Under the pieces are notes generated by a model that saw only the letters and a list, made by a program, of their open reading frames with translations, did no database searches and was not told the DNA's origin. From Bacteroidaceae bacterium (GTDB taxonomy: Bacteria > Bacteroidota > Bacteroidia > Bacteroidales > Bacteroidaceae), in assembly GCA_030843315.1 (NCBI GenBank), contig JAUUPT010000031.1:1-47732 (forward strand): a DNA stretch of 47,732 nt, in the 5' to 3' direction. The translations under genes and the position numbers were made by a program. This document shows, in pieces, positions 9,488-17,744 of the stretch (position 1 is the stretch's first letter; each line of letters starts with the position of its first letter).

Positions 9488-9589
9488 TCGGTATGCCATC
9501 GAATGGAAGGACAAGCCTCTTGTTATAAGAATTAGTTAGTTCCCTCCTATCAGAACATCTCCTCGCTATAACAGAAGTTTCCTTCCGCA

Positions 9590-9697
9590 CCCGTCTAAAC
9601 TTAGAATAAAGGCTTTATTCTTAAAAATAAAGGTTTAATTCCTAAGAATAAAGGTTTGATTCTTACAAATAAAAGCTTTATTCTAAGTTTAGACGGG
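9590..9697. repeat. Four 21-bp palindromic tandem units inside an outer inverted repeat
   Basis: The core AATAAAGG or AATAAAAG recurs at 9605, 9626, 9647 and 9668, a period of exactly 21 bp. Units are self-complementary, the first as GAATAAAG-G-CTTTATTC. The array is enclosed by CCGTCTAAAC (9591-9600) and its complement GTTTAGACGG (9687-9696). Because the outer units are also complementary, the two end arms match over about 27 nt with one mismatch. The tetranucleotide GCAC flanks both ends. Stop codons interrupt the frames I checked, so it is not coding. Confidence 0.85.
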
Positions 9698-9746
9698 CAC
9701 AAAAAGAGGTTTCCATAGCCTGAAAAGGAGGTTCCATCAGGCACGG

Positions 9747-9783
9747 AAAAAAGTTCTCATCACAAGTCTTACTTGTGATGAGA
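9747..9783 (-). terminator. Intrinsic terminator of the response regulator gene
   Basis: Perfect 12-bp stem TCTCATCACAAG / CTTGTGATGAGA with a 5-nt loop (9755-9783), followed on the minus strand by ACTTTTTT. It starts 24 nt after the regulator's stop codon. Confidence 0.88.
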
Positions 9784-9806
9784 GTTTCGTAAGTAATTTG
9801 AATCAG

Positions 9807-11153
9807 TTAGATTTTATATTCTTCAATCTTCCGGTAGAGTGTCGTCAGTCCGATCTTTAGCAAACGGGCAGCTTCCGTCTTATTCCCTTTCGTGTATTCC
9901 AGCACGCGGGCTATGTGGCGGCGTTCCATGGCGGAGAGTTCAAAACTGCCGGGTGCGCCTTCGTCCGACTGCTCGTAGTGCGAGTGCTGTATTTCCAGCG
10001 GCAGGTCGGCCACATCCAGCCGTTCACCCTCACAGACGATGAGGCTGCGCTCTATCACATTGCGCAGTTCGCGGATATTGCCTTTCCAGGGTTGCTGTTC
10101 GAGTGTGGCAAAGAATTCGGGAGTCGTTTCGGTGGTAATGGGGCGCGACAGTTGAGCGGAGAAGTTGGCTATGAAAGCCTTTGCCAGCAGGCGTATATCC
10201 CCCACACGTTCGCGTAGCGGCGGCAATTGTATCTGAAAGACGCTGAGGCGATAGAACAAATCTTCGCGGAAGCGGCCGGCAGCAATTTCTTCGGGCAGGT
10301 TGCGGTTGGTAGCGGCGACGATGCGCACATGGACGCGGGTGGGCTTGGTGTCGCCTATCTTGATGTACTCGCCGGTTTCGAGGATACGCAGCAGCTTGGC
10401 TTGCAGTTCAAAAGCCATCTCGCCTATTTCGTCGAGGAAGATGGTACCGTTGTTGGCTTCTTCGAACAAGCCCTTCTTGTCCTTCAAGGCGCCGGTAAAG
10501 GAGCCGGCTTTATGGCCGAACATCTCGCTCTCCAGCAATTCCTTGCTGAAAGAGGAGCAGTTCACGGCTACGAAACTCTGCCGGGCACGCTTGCTGCCGT
10601 AGTGGATGGCTTGGGCAAAGACTTCCTTGCCCGTACCCGTCTCGCCGGTCAGCAGCACAGGGACATCGGTAGAAGATACTTTCCGAGCCAGTTGCACGGC
10701 ATTCTTCAAGGCTTTGGACTCGCCCAGGATGGAGTCGAACGAATAGGCCTGCCCCACTTTCTTCTCCAACTTCTCCAGGCGGACGTTCATGCGCGCCTTC
10801 TCCACGGCACGGCTTATCAGGGGTATAATCTTATTGTTGTCGTCGCCCTTGGTGATGTAGTCGAACGCACCGTTCTTGATGGCCTGCACCCCGTCGGGGA
10901 TATTGCCGTGCGCCGTCAGCAGGATGACTTCCACATTGGGAGCCGCCTTCTTGATGGACAGCACCAGGTCTACCCCGTTCCCGTCGGGAAGGAATACATC
11001 ACACAAAGCTACATCGGGGTTTTGGAGTTCCAGCTGCTTCAAGGCAGCCTTGCAATCCCCTGCCTGACAAACTTCATAACCTTCCAACTCCATCATACGT
11101 GCCAAGAGGGTACGGATTTGCACCTCGTCATCAACGATCAGAATCTTACTCAT
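9807..11153 (-). CDS. Sigma-54-dependent response regulator (NtrC family)
   Basis: A 448-residue protein starting at MSKILIVDDE (ATG at 11153). The frame is open 24 codons further upstream, but that extension runs into the -7 box and lacks receiver-domain similarity. The receiver domain (about 1-120) has phosphoacceptor Asp52. The AAA+ domain has Walker A GETGTGKE and Walker B GTIFLDEIG. The sigma-54 contact loop reads GSFTGA instead of the canonical GAFTGA. A Fis-type helix-turn-helix ends the protein (KTEAARLLKIGLTTLYRKIE). It precedes kdpF on the same strand and replaces KdpE, an OmpR-type regulator, at this position. I infer that it activates the kdp operon through sigma-54. Confidence 0.92.
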   Translation of the reverse strand: MSKILIVDDEVQIRTLLARMMELEGYEVCQAGDCKAALKQLELQNPDVALCDVFLPDGNGVDLVLSIKKAAPNVEVILLTAHGNIPDGVQAIKNGAFDYITKGDDNNKIIPLISRAVEKARMNVRLEKLEKKVGQAYSFDSILGESKALKNAVQLARKVSSTDVPVLLTGETGTGKEVFAQAIHYGSKRARQSFVAVNCSSFSKELLESEMFGHKAGSFTGALKDKKGLFEEANNGTIFLDEIGEMAFELQAKLLRILETGEYIKIGDTKPTRVHVRIVAATNRNLPEEIAAGRFREDLFYRLSVFQIQLPPLRERVGDIRLLAKAFIANFSAQLSRPITTETTPEFFATLEQQPWKGNIRELRNVIERSLIVCEGERLDVADLPLEIQHSHYEQSDEGAPGSFELSAMERRHIARVLEYTKGNKTEAARLLKIGLTTLYRKIEEYKI

Positions 11154-11196
11154 AAGTAGAATATTTAAAAAGAGTTTAGTATCAAACAGGGGACTG

Positions 11197-11204
11197 CAAA
11201 TATA
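11197..11204 (-). promoter_or_regulatory. -7 box (TATATTTG) of the response regulator gene
   Basis: The minus strand reads TATATTTG, a perfect TAnnTTTG match, ending 43 nt upstream of the ATG at 11153. No clear TTTG -33 element is seen at the usual spacing. Confidence 0.5.
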
Positions 11205-11339
11205 AAGCTTTTCCCCGAAACGCACGGCACATCTTTTGAACTTTTATAACAAGGAAGGTGAACATCAGGATCCATCCGAGGCAAAAAATCCCCGTATAAT
11301 AAGGTTGAGAGGGGGTGATGCAGGCGGATGCTCCGAACA

Positions 11340-11364
11340 GTTCCTTTTCATTTTGGAAAGGAAC
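11340..11364 (+). other. Hairpin in the aspartokinase leader
   Basis: GTTCCTTT (11340-11347) pairs with AAAGGAAC (11357-11364), and an outer GGAT/ATCC pairing can extend the stem. It lies 74 nt upstream of the aspartokinase start in a 284-bp gap. It could be a leader structure, but I do not recognise a lysine or other known riboswitch, and no T-run follows. Confidence 0.3.
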
Positions 11365-11437
11365 ATCCTGAAACGAAAGGCTTAAAGGGAATTCCCGATA
11401 AGCCCCGAACAAGAAATAACTTAAAAAGAAACAAGAA

Positions 11438-12772
11438 ATGAAAGTTTGTAAATTCGGCGGAACTTCCGTCGGTACTGTAGAGAGAATGAAACATGTGGCA
11501 ACACTCATGGCAAACGATACCCCCAAAATCGTAGTACTATCGGCAACAGCAGGCACCACGAACCATCTGGAAGAGATTGCCGCCAGCCTGTTCGACCGCA
11601 ATATAGAGCAAGCCCACGGCCGCATCACCCGGCTGGAATTCCAGTTCATCGACTTCGCCAACGAACTGCTGACGGACGACGGCATCAAGCAAAAGGCCAT
11701 CGATTACATCCTCGAACGCTTCCAGCAGCTCTGGAAGTTCACCAAGGGTTCCTTTACCTCTGCCGAAGAAAAAGAGGTGCTGGCACAAGGCGAACTTATC
11801 AGCACCGCCCTGATGCACTTCTACCTCTGCGAGCAGCATGTACCCAACGTCCTGCTCTGCGCCTTCGACTTCATGCGCACCGGCCCGGACAACGAACCCG
11901 ACCAGGAATACATCGAACAGAAACTCCGGGAACAGCTTGCCCTATACCCCGACGACCACCTCTTCATCACCCAGGGTTTCATCTGCAAGAACGCCTACAA
12001 CGAGACGGACAACCTGAAACGGGGTGGCAGCGATTACAGCGCCTCGCTCATCGGTACCGCCATCTATGCCGAAGAGATACAGATATGGACAGACATCGAC
12101 GGCATGCACAACAACGACCCGCGTGAAGTATCGGGCACCAAACCGGTGAAACGGCTCAGCTTCAACGAGGCCGAGCAACTGGCCTTCTACGGTGCCAAGA
12201 TACTGCATCCGTTCTGCATCGCCCCGGCGCGGCTGAAGAACATCCCCGTCCGCCTGCTCAACTCCATGGAACCGACAGCAGAGGGCACGCTGATATCCAA
12301 CTCACAGGACGACGGCATCATCAAGGCCATAGCTGCCAAAGACAAAATCTTCCATGTCAGGTTTGAGTCGAACCATAGCCTGTGTCCTTATCTGTTTATC
12401 AGCAAGATTTTCGACACACTGGCCAAATATCGCACACCCATCTGCCTGCTGGTTTCTTCCAACCTGGACGTATCGGTGGCAATAGACGACAGCAGCCGTC
12501 TGGCAAACATCATTTCCGAGATGAACCGCTTTGCCAAAGTGCTGGTAGAAGATCGCATGACGATTGTCTCGGTAGTGGGAAACATGCAGTGGGAATACGC
12601 CGGGGTCGAAGCGAAAATCATAGAAGTGCTCAAAGATATTCCGCTGCGAATGATTTCTTACGGGAGCAGCAACCATGACGTGGCGTTCGTTATCAAGACC
12701 GACGACAAAAAAAGGGCTTTGCAAGCCCTTAATGATAAGTTATTCCAGCCGGAATATACGGAATCTTACTAA
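11438..12772 (+). CDS. lysC: Aspartokinase
   Basis: A 444-residue monofunctional aspartokinase with no homoserine dehydrogenase domain. The N-terminal KFGGTSVG motif (residues 5-12) binds ATP/aspartate, and GGSDYSASLIGTAI and the WTDIDGMHNNDPR region mark the amino-acid kinase domain (about 1-290). Two ACT-like regulatory segments follow (about 305-440). It phosphorylates aspartate at the entry to lysine, threonine and methionine synthesis. Its stop codon overlaps the stop of the convergent SGNH gene, and its last codons contain that neighbour's terminator on the opposite strand. Confidence 0.92.
   Translation: MKVCKFGGTSVGTVERMKHVATLMANDTPKIVVLSATAGTTNHLEEIAASLFDRNIEQAHGRITRLEFQFIDFANELLTDDGIKQKAIDYILERFQQLWKFTKGSFTSAEEKEVLAQGELISTALMHFYLCEQHVPNVLLCAFDFMRTGPDNEPDQEYIEQKLREQLALYPDDHLFITQGFICKNAYNETDNLKRGGSDYSASLIGTAIYAEEIQIWTDIDGMHNNDPREVSGTKPVKRLSFNEAEQLAFYGAKILHPFCIAPARLKNIPVRLLNSMEPTAEGTLISNSQDDGIIKAIAAKDKIFHVRFESNHSLCPYLFISKIFDTLAKYRTPICLLVSSNLDVSVAIDDSSRLANIISEMNRFAKVLVEDRMTIVSVVGNMQWEYAGVEAKIIEVLKDIPLRMISYGSSNHDVAFVIKTDDKKRALQALNDKLFQPEYTESY
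12707..12730 (-). terminator. Intrinsic terminator of the mannan operon, inside the aspartokinase 3' coding end
   Basis: On the minus strand the stem AAGGGCTT / AAGCCCTT with loop GCA is followed directly by TTTTTTT. It starts 39 nt past the SGNH stop (12769), the last gene of the GH130 operon. On the plus strand the same bases encode residues near the aspartokinase C-terminus (KKRALQALN). Confidence 0.85.
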
Positions 12773-13560
12773 AAGAAGTTGTTCCGTATCTCCTTGGCAA
12801 TGTAACGCCCCATCAGCACCTGGCCTTCTTTGTCGGGGTGCAGGCCATCGCGCAGGTAGCGGCCGCGGCCGGAAGGGACTTCAAACTTTTCGGTGATGCC
12901 GCTGTTGGAGTAACAATCTATCAGTTGCACGGAGAGGGCCTGGCAGAGTTGGCGCAGGATGGCAATCTTTTGCAGGTTCAAGGCGTTATGCTCCGGGCTG
13001 CCTGTCTGAATGGGGGTACAGACGAATACACGGCAGTGGGGATAGCGCTCTATAATCGTTTGGATAGCCCAGCGGGCACCGCCCGCCATGGTGGTGACGT
13101 CGACCTCGTCCAGCGTCTTTCCACGCAAGGCTTCTTCGGCACTGCCCAGGTTGCGGTCGTTGGTACCCATGGAGAACACAAAGACATCGGGCGCAGGATA
13201 GGCGCCGCTTTCTACCTGGGAGATGAACTGCTGGATGTGAACCTTCGACACGTTGTTGTGGCGCTTCTGTATCTCCATCTTGTCATCCGTAGGTTGCCAG
13301 CCGTCGGAGATGCCGGAGAAGCCGGGACTGCCATAGTCCTGCGTATCGGCATAGCACGCCCAGGTGGCAGAGCCTACCGCTACATTGTGGTGCGTGGCAA
13401 AGCCGAGCGCGTCAGTCACCGCCCGCGACCATTGTTCACCCGCCGTGATGCTATTGCCATCACATCCGAAATTCATCTTGCTGAAGTCCGGATAAAGGGA
13501 TTGCGCCTGCAGCGCAATCCCAACCCAAATAAAAAATAAAAAACTACCTAACCTAATCAT
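12769..13560 (-). CDS. Secreted SGNH-family esterase in the mannan locus
   Basis: A 263-residue protein starting at MIRLGSFLFF, with a signal peptide ending near LQAQS. The longer frame (to 13602) would overlap the epimerase gene and lacks a good signal peptide. SGNH motifs: CDGNSIT (nucleophile Ser37), SMGTND (block III) and DGLHPD (catalytic Asp/His). It is the last gene of the GH130-transporter-epimerase operon, 11 nt after the epimerase stop. From its context I infer acetyl-ester removal from mannan or manno-oligosaccharides; the sequence alone does not fix the substrate. Confidence 0.85.
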   Translation of the reverse strand: MIRLGSFLFFIWVGIALQAQSLYPDFSKMNFGCDGNSITAGEQWSRAVTDALGFATHHNVAVGSATWACYADTQDYGSPGFSGISDGWQPTDDKMEIQKRHNNVSKVHIQQFISQVESGAYPAPDVFVFSMGTNDRNLGSAEEALRGKTLDEVDVTTMAGGARWAIQTIIERYPHCRVFVCTPIQTGSPEHNALNLQKIAILRQLCQALSVQLIDCYSNSGITEKFEVPSGRGRYLRDGLHPDKEGQVLMGRYIAKEIRNNFF

Positions 13561-13571
13561 CAGACTAACAC

Positions 13572-14762
13572 TTATGAAAAACGTTCTATAATCTCCATAC
13601 ACATACGCCCGTTATGATACGGGCATTTCCAGAAGCCGGCTTTGTCGTCGGCAGTATTCACCGTTCCGTCGGCGCGGACGCTCCAATGCCACTCGCCGCA
13701 GTGGCAGTCTATCAGATGTTGCTTGATAAACTCCCAGCAGTGGAACGCCTTCTGCAAGGCTACTTCGTCGTCGAAGTGCTGGTACAGATTGACGTGGCCG
13801 ACTACGTTCTCGGCTTGCACCCACCAATGGCGGTCGGTATCGGTACGGTCTTTATCGAGGAAGGTCTCGTAAATCATGCTGCCTTCGGCAGGCACCAGGC
13901 CTTCGTCGGCAGCGGCTGCAATGTATTCTACCAGAGGCTCTACTTTTTCCAGAAGGACAGGATCGCCCAGTACCAGCGCGGCTTCATGAATCAGCCAGGA
14001 AGCCTCGATATCGTGTCCGTAGGAAACGATGCGGTATTTGCTTACCCAGTCGTCGTTGAAGAAGAGCTCCAGATGGCCGGTGTTGATGTTCAGAATACGG
14101 TCGATGAAGAGCTGTATCAGGTTGCGGAGTTGTTGCTCCAGGCGGGCGTCCTTCCATACACGGTAGAGGTTGGTATAAGGCTCCAGGATGTGCAGATGGG
14201 TGTTCATGGTCTTGCGCTCATTCTCGTCCTTGGCGCTGAGGCGCATGTCGGCCATCTCTCCCCACTGGCGGGTGAGGGCTTCGCAATAACCGTTCTTCCG
14301 GGGGTCGAAGCTATGTGCCTCGATGCTCTCGAAGAGACGAACCGCATAAACCAGGGCTTCTTCATCACCGGTGGCACGATGGTATTCGCTCAGTCCGTAG
14401 ATGGCAAAGCCGAGGGCATAAATCTGCTTCTTCGTATCGAGGGGCTGCCCTTTGCAGTCGAGCGACCAGTAGATGCCACCGAATTCGTGGTCGTAGAAAC
14501 GGTCGATGAGGTAACGCTTGGCACGCGTGGCGGTAGCGAGGTATTCTTCCTGCTTCAAGAGGCGATAGGCAGATGAGAATGTCCACAGGATACGGGCATT
14601 CAGGATAGCGCCCTTCTCTGCTTCGGGCATTAACTGTTCCTGCCCGGTGATGCGGCCATAGAAGCCACCGTTCACCTCGTCTGTCATCTTCGTCATCCAG
14701 TACGGAAGGATATTGCTCACCAATTCCTCTTGCACCTCCTGCTTTAGTTTCTTGACATCCAT
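13572..14762 (-). CDS. Mannobiose (cellobiose) 2-epimerase, AGE family
   Basis: A 396-residue cytoplasmic protein without a signal peptide, of the usual length for the family. It contains the AGE-barrel signatures NGGFYGRITG, DRHWWVQAENVVG and GEWHWSVRADG, with catalytic-type histidines in the last two. The family turns the reducing-end mannose of beta-1,4-mannobiose into glucose (or does the same to cellobiose). Next to GH130 and a sugar symporter, this matches the Bacteroides fragilis pathway in which mannosyl-glucose is then phosphorolysed. The gene is 6 nt after the transporter stop. Confidence 0.9.
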   Translation of the reverse strand: MDVKKLKQEVQEELVSNILPYWMTKMTDEVNGGFYGRITGQEQLMPEAEKGAILNARILWTFSSAYRLLKQEEYLATATRAKRYLIDRFYDHEFGGIYWSLDCKGQPLDTKKQIYALGFAIYGLSEYHRATGDEEALVYAVRLFESIEAHSFDPRKNGYCEALTRQWGEMADMRLSAKDENERKTMNTHLHILEPYTNLYRVWKDARLEQQLRNLIQLFIDRILNINTGHLELFFNDDWVSKYRIVSYGHDIEASWLIHEAALVLGDPVLLEKVEPLVEYIAAAADEGLVPAEGSMIYETFLDKDRTDTDRHWWVQAENVVGHVNLYQHFDDEVALQKAFHCWEFIKQHLIDCHCGEWHWSVRADGTVNTADDKAGFWKCPYHNGRMCMEIIERFS

Positions 14763-14768
14763 AGTGTT

Positions 14769-16154
14769 CTATTGTTGAATGTTTCGTACCGATTTAAGTT
14801 TCTCATTTATTACCAGCATCCGGTCTTTGGTCAGCGGATAGAAGTAAACTACCCCTATTGCGAGTACGGCCACGGCAGCCGGAATCCAACTCATCAGCAG
14901 GTTCAGCCCCGTAAGGGCCTCCGCCGTCTGTACCGCACCTTCCGCGGTGTTATAGCCGAATGCCGCAAGGATCCACATCACCGCCGCACCTCCGAAGGCA
15001 CCGCCAAACTTCTGCGCCATAGACGAGGACGAGAAGATGAGTCCCGTAGATGCCGAACCATTCTTCAGTTCCGCATAGTCCGAAACATCGGCATACATGC
15101 TCCATACCAGCGGCGACACGATGCCCGTACAGATGCTGATAACCACCTGCATCAGCAGCATCAGCCAAAAGCCCACCGGAGTGCAAGGCAGGTAGAAGAA
15201 GAGAATGCTCAGTCCCGCCAGCGCCGCCATGGTCAGGATGTACGTTGATTTCTTGCCAAAGGCGCGGGAAAGGGGGACTGTCAGCACCACACCCACCATA
15301 TTGCAAACTTCGCCCACGCCCAGAAACAGTCCGGCATAAAAGAGGAAGACAGGCAAATCGCCCAGGTTCAGGAAGACATTGTCTCCGATATAATCTTTGA
15401 AGAAATAAGCAGCCGTAGCGCCACGAACCGTATTGAACAGGTTGCAGCAAAGCGCCGCACCTATCAGCAGCCACCACGGCACATTGGCAACCAGCGCTTT
15501 GAAGTCCTTTCCGATGGAAACGGTAGATACGCTCTTCACATACTCACGCGTCATGCCGAAGCACAACAGGAAGATGACCAGGCACAGGAAAGCAATCACT
15601 ATCATCGAATACTGCCAACTTGTGCTTGCCGAACCGGTCATCTCACGGAACCAGTTGCACAGCGGCTCCCATGTAAAGAGCGCCACAAAGCTACCGGCGT
15701 AGGCAAAGAACATACGATAGGACGAGAACACCGTCTTTGTATCCGAATCATCGGTCATCACTCCCAGCATGGCGCCGTATGGCACATTAATGGCTGTGTA
15801 GACCGTCATCATCATAATATAGGTAACGTATGCCCAAACCAGCTTGCCGGTCGGCCCAAAGTCGGGAGTTGTGAACAGCAGCACTCCGCAGACGGAGAAT
15901 GGCAGGGCTATCCACAGCAAGTAAGGGCGGTATTTGCCCCAGCGTGTTTGCGTGCGGTCGGCAATAATGCCCATCATCGGGTCGGAAACGGCATCCCAGA
16001 TGCGCGTCACCAACAGCAAGATTCCGGTGTCGGCCAGGCTCAGGCCATAAATATTCGAGTAGAATATAGGCAGATAGTAAGAGAATATCTTCCAGAACAT
16101 AGAGGAAGACATATCCCCGAAACCATAACCTATCTTTTCTTTTAGTGTTGCCAT
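14769..16154 (-). CDS. GPH/MFS-type glycoside:cation symporter
   Basis: A 461-residue integral membrane protein with about 12 hydrophobic segments. The N-terminus MATLKEKIGYGFGDMSSSMFW and the early motif TRIWDAVSDPMMG are typical of the glycoside-pentoside-hexuronide symporter family, the MelB-like branch of the MFS. It would carry mannobiose or related oligosaccharides across the inner membrane to the cytoplasmic epimerase and phosphorylase. It lies 13 nt after the GH130 stop. Confidence 0.92.
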   Translation of the reverse strand: MATLKEKIGYGFGDMSSSMFWKIFSYYLPIFYSNIYGLSLADTGILLLVTRIWDAVSDPMMGIIADRTQTRWGKYRPYLLWIALPFSVCGVLLFTTPDFGPTGKLVWAYVTYIMMMTVYTAINVPYGAMLGVMTDDSDTKTVFSSYRMFFAYAGSFVALFTWEPLCNWFREMTGSASTSWQYSMIVIAFLCLVIFLLCFGMTREYVKSVSTVSIGKDFKALVANVPWWLLIGAALCCNLFNTVRGATAAYFFKDYIGDNVFLNLGDLPVFLFYAGLFLGVGEVCNMVGVVLTVPLSRAFGKKSTYILTMAALAGLSILFFYLPCTPVGFWLMLLMQVVISICTGIVSPLVWSMYADVSDYAELKNGSASTGLIFSSSSMAQKFGGAFGGAAVMWILAAFGYNTAEGAVQTAEALTGLNLLMSWIPAAVAVLAIGVVYFYPLTKDRMLVINEKLKSVRNIQQ

Positions 16155-16167
16155 GAATTGTTTTAGT

Positions 16168-17346
16168 TTATGTATTATGAATCAGTTTCAGATTCTTATC
16201 TATCAACTTTTTCAACGTCTCTACGGAAGCGGATGAGCGCAAACCGTCGGCAGGCGTATTCAGGCAGTAATCCACCAACTTGTCTACGGTCGAAGTAGCC
16301 ACGTGCATCCGTGTGTCCGAAGAAGCATAGTAGATGAACACCGTGCCGTCCTCGTCCGCAATCCAACCGTTGGTGAAAAGCACATTGCTTACATCCCCCA
16401 CCCGCTCTTCACCCTGAGGCACCATGAAAGCACCGGCAGGAGCGGCAATCAGCTTTGTGGGGTCTTCCAAAGAGGTCATGTACATATAGAGAACATAGCG
16501 CAGTCCGGCGGCACAACCGCGAACACCGTGTGCCAGATGTAACCAGCCCTTCGGAGTCTTAATGGGGTGCGGACCCTCGCCATTCTTCACTTCCTTGATG
16601 GTATGGTAATAGCGTTGGTCGATAATCGTCTCTTCCTTTACTTCGGCATGCGTCATGTCGTCTACCAGTGCCCAACCGATACCACCACCACTTCCGGCAT
16701 CAATAAAACCATCCTGCGGACGAGTATAGAGAGCATATTTACCATCAACAAACTCAGGATGCAGAACAACGTTGCGTTGCTGACTCCTGGTCTTCAGGTC
16801 AGGTAGGCGTTCCCAGTTCTTCAGGTCTTTGGTACGGGCAATAGCAGCTGTAGCCGTGGCGGACGACAAGTCACCGGCAGGTGCGCTGTCATCATGCCGC
16901 TCGGCACAGAAGATGCCGTAAATCCAACCGTCTTCGTGGGCGGTGAGGCGCATGTCGTAGATGTTCGTTGCAGGAATCACGTCTTCGGGCATCGTCACCG
17001 GATAATCCCAGAAACGGAAGTTGTCGATGCCATTGGGACTCTCTGCCACAGCAAAAAACGACTTGCGGTCGGCTCCCTCCACACGCACCATCAGCAGGTA
17101 CTTTCCATTCCACTTGATAGCACCGGAGTTCATCGTTGCATTCATGCCGATGCGTTCCATCAGGTAAGGATTGGTCTTTTCGTCTAAATCATATCTCCAG
17201 AATACGGGGGTATGGGCGGCCGTCACTACCGGATATTTATAACGTGTAAAGATGCCGTTTCCACCCTCTACAGCTACATTTTTTCTCGTAATCAACTCTT
17301 CATGTTCCTGAAAAAGTCTTTCTACCTTCTCTTTAAAAGTCTTCAT
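16168..17346 (-). CDS. GH130 4-O-beta-D-mannosyl-D-glucose phosphorylase
   Basis: A 392-residue cytoplasmic enzyme starting at MKTFKEKVERLF (ATG 17346). The frame extends 22 codons upstream, but that stretch has no similarity to the family and reaches the -7 box. Family features include the five-bladed propeller sequences RYKYPVVTAAHTPVFWRYDL and DNFRFWDYPVTMPED, and the substrate-loop region GHPI-like GPHPIKTPKGWLHLAHG. It phosphorolyses mannosyl-glucose to mannose-1-phosphate and glucose. It is the first gene of the four-gene operon for intracellular mannobiose use. Confidence 0.92.
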   Translation of the reverse strand: MKTFKEKVERLFQEHEELITRKNVAVEGGNGIFTRYKYPVVTAAHTPVFWRYDLDEKTNPYLMERIGMNATMNSGAIKWNGKYLLMVRVEGADRKSFFAVAESPNGIDNFRFWDYPVTMPEDVIPATNIYDMRLTAHEDGWIYGIFCAERHDDSAPAGDLSSATATAAIARTKDLKNWERLPDLKTRSQQRNVVLHPEFVDGKYALYTRPQDGFIDAGSGGGIGWALVDDMTHAEVKEETIIDQRYYHTIKEVKNGEGPHPIKTPKGWLHLAHGVRGCAAGLRYVLYMYMTSLEDPTKLIAAPAGAFMVPQGEERVGDVSNVLFTNGWIADEDGTVFIYYASSDTRMHVATSTVDKLVDYCLNTPADGLRSSASVETLKKLIDKNLKLIHNT

Positions 17347-17411
17347 GTACATTATGTTTGTTATTATTGGTATAAGTCCGCTTTTGTGAATGCGAACAAT
17401 GTCTTCAGGCA

Positions 17412-17471
17412 CAAAGATAGCCGATTACGCCAAGCAATAATGATACAATTTTATCCCTTTACTGTATTAAA
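17412..17471 (-). promoter_or_regulatory. Promoter and shared mannan-locus operator upstream of GH130
   Basis: The minus strand has TATCTTTG (17412-17419). Exactly 31 nt upstream of it is GGATAA (17451-17456), part of the box GGATAAAATTGTATCAT (17440-17456), with a second weaker half-site 16 bp further out. The same arrangement occurs before GH27, SusC and the CE7 gene. Confidence 0.65.
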
Positions 17472-17691
17472 AAACAATTCCCAGCCGATGCAGTTGAAAA
17501 AGTCTCTACACGGAGTTTTTTCAAAGAAGCAAATTGTGCTTCCACCACGTGTTCGCACTTTGATGTCCGAAATGCGTGTCTTTGATAAATATATGTCCTA
17601 TATTTGGGGTGAAGAAATTCATTGGAACACGAAAAGTGTAGCAATAATCAGAGAATCAGAAAATAAGAGAGGGAGGGGGAAGTGCCCATAA

Positions 17692-17723
17692 ACAAAGGAG
17701 GGCATGCCAAACGACACACCCTC
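17692..17723 (-). terminator. Probable terminator of the SusC-GH5 operon
   Basis: On the minus strand GAGGGTGTG (17715-17723) pairs with CATGCCCTC (17698-17706) including two wobble pairs, followed by CTTTGTTT. It lies 22 nt past the GH5 stop. The rest of the gap to the GH130 promoter (17472-17691) shows no gene that I can support. Confidence 0.5.
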
Positions 17724-17744
17724 TCATGCAAAGAATAGAGAGTC

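Noticed and set aside
11154..11437. Lysine riboswitch upstream of the aspartokinase gene
   Set aside because: I could not find the conserved L-box elements, only one simple hairpin without a T-run.
17212..17691. A plus-strand 159-codon frame opposite GH130 and its upstream gap
   Set aside because: It overlaps the GH130 start and the operator on the other strand and shows no domain or signal, so it is a shadow frame.
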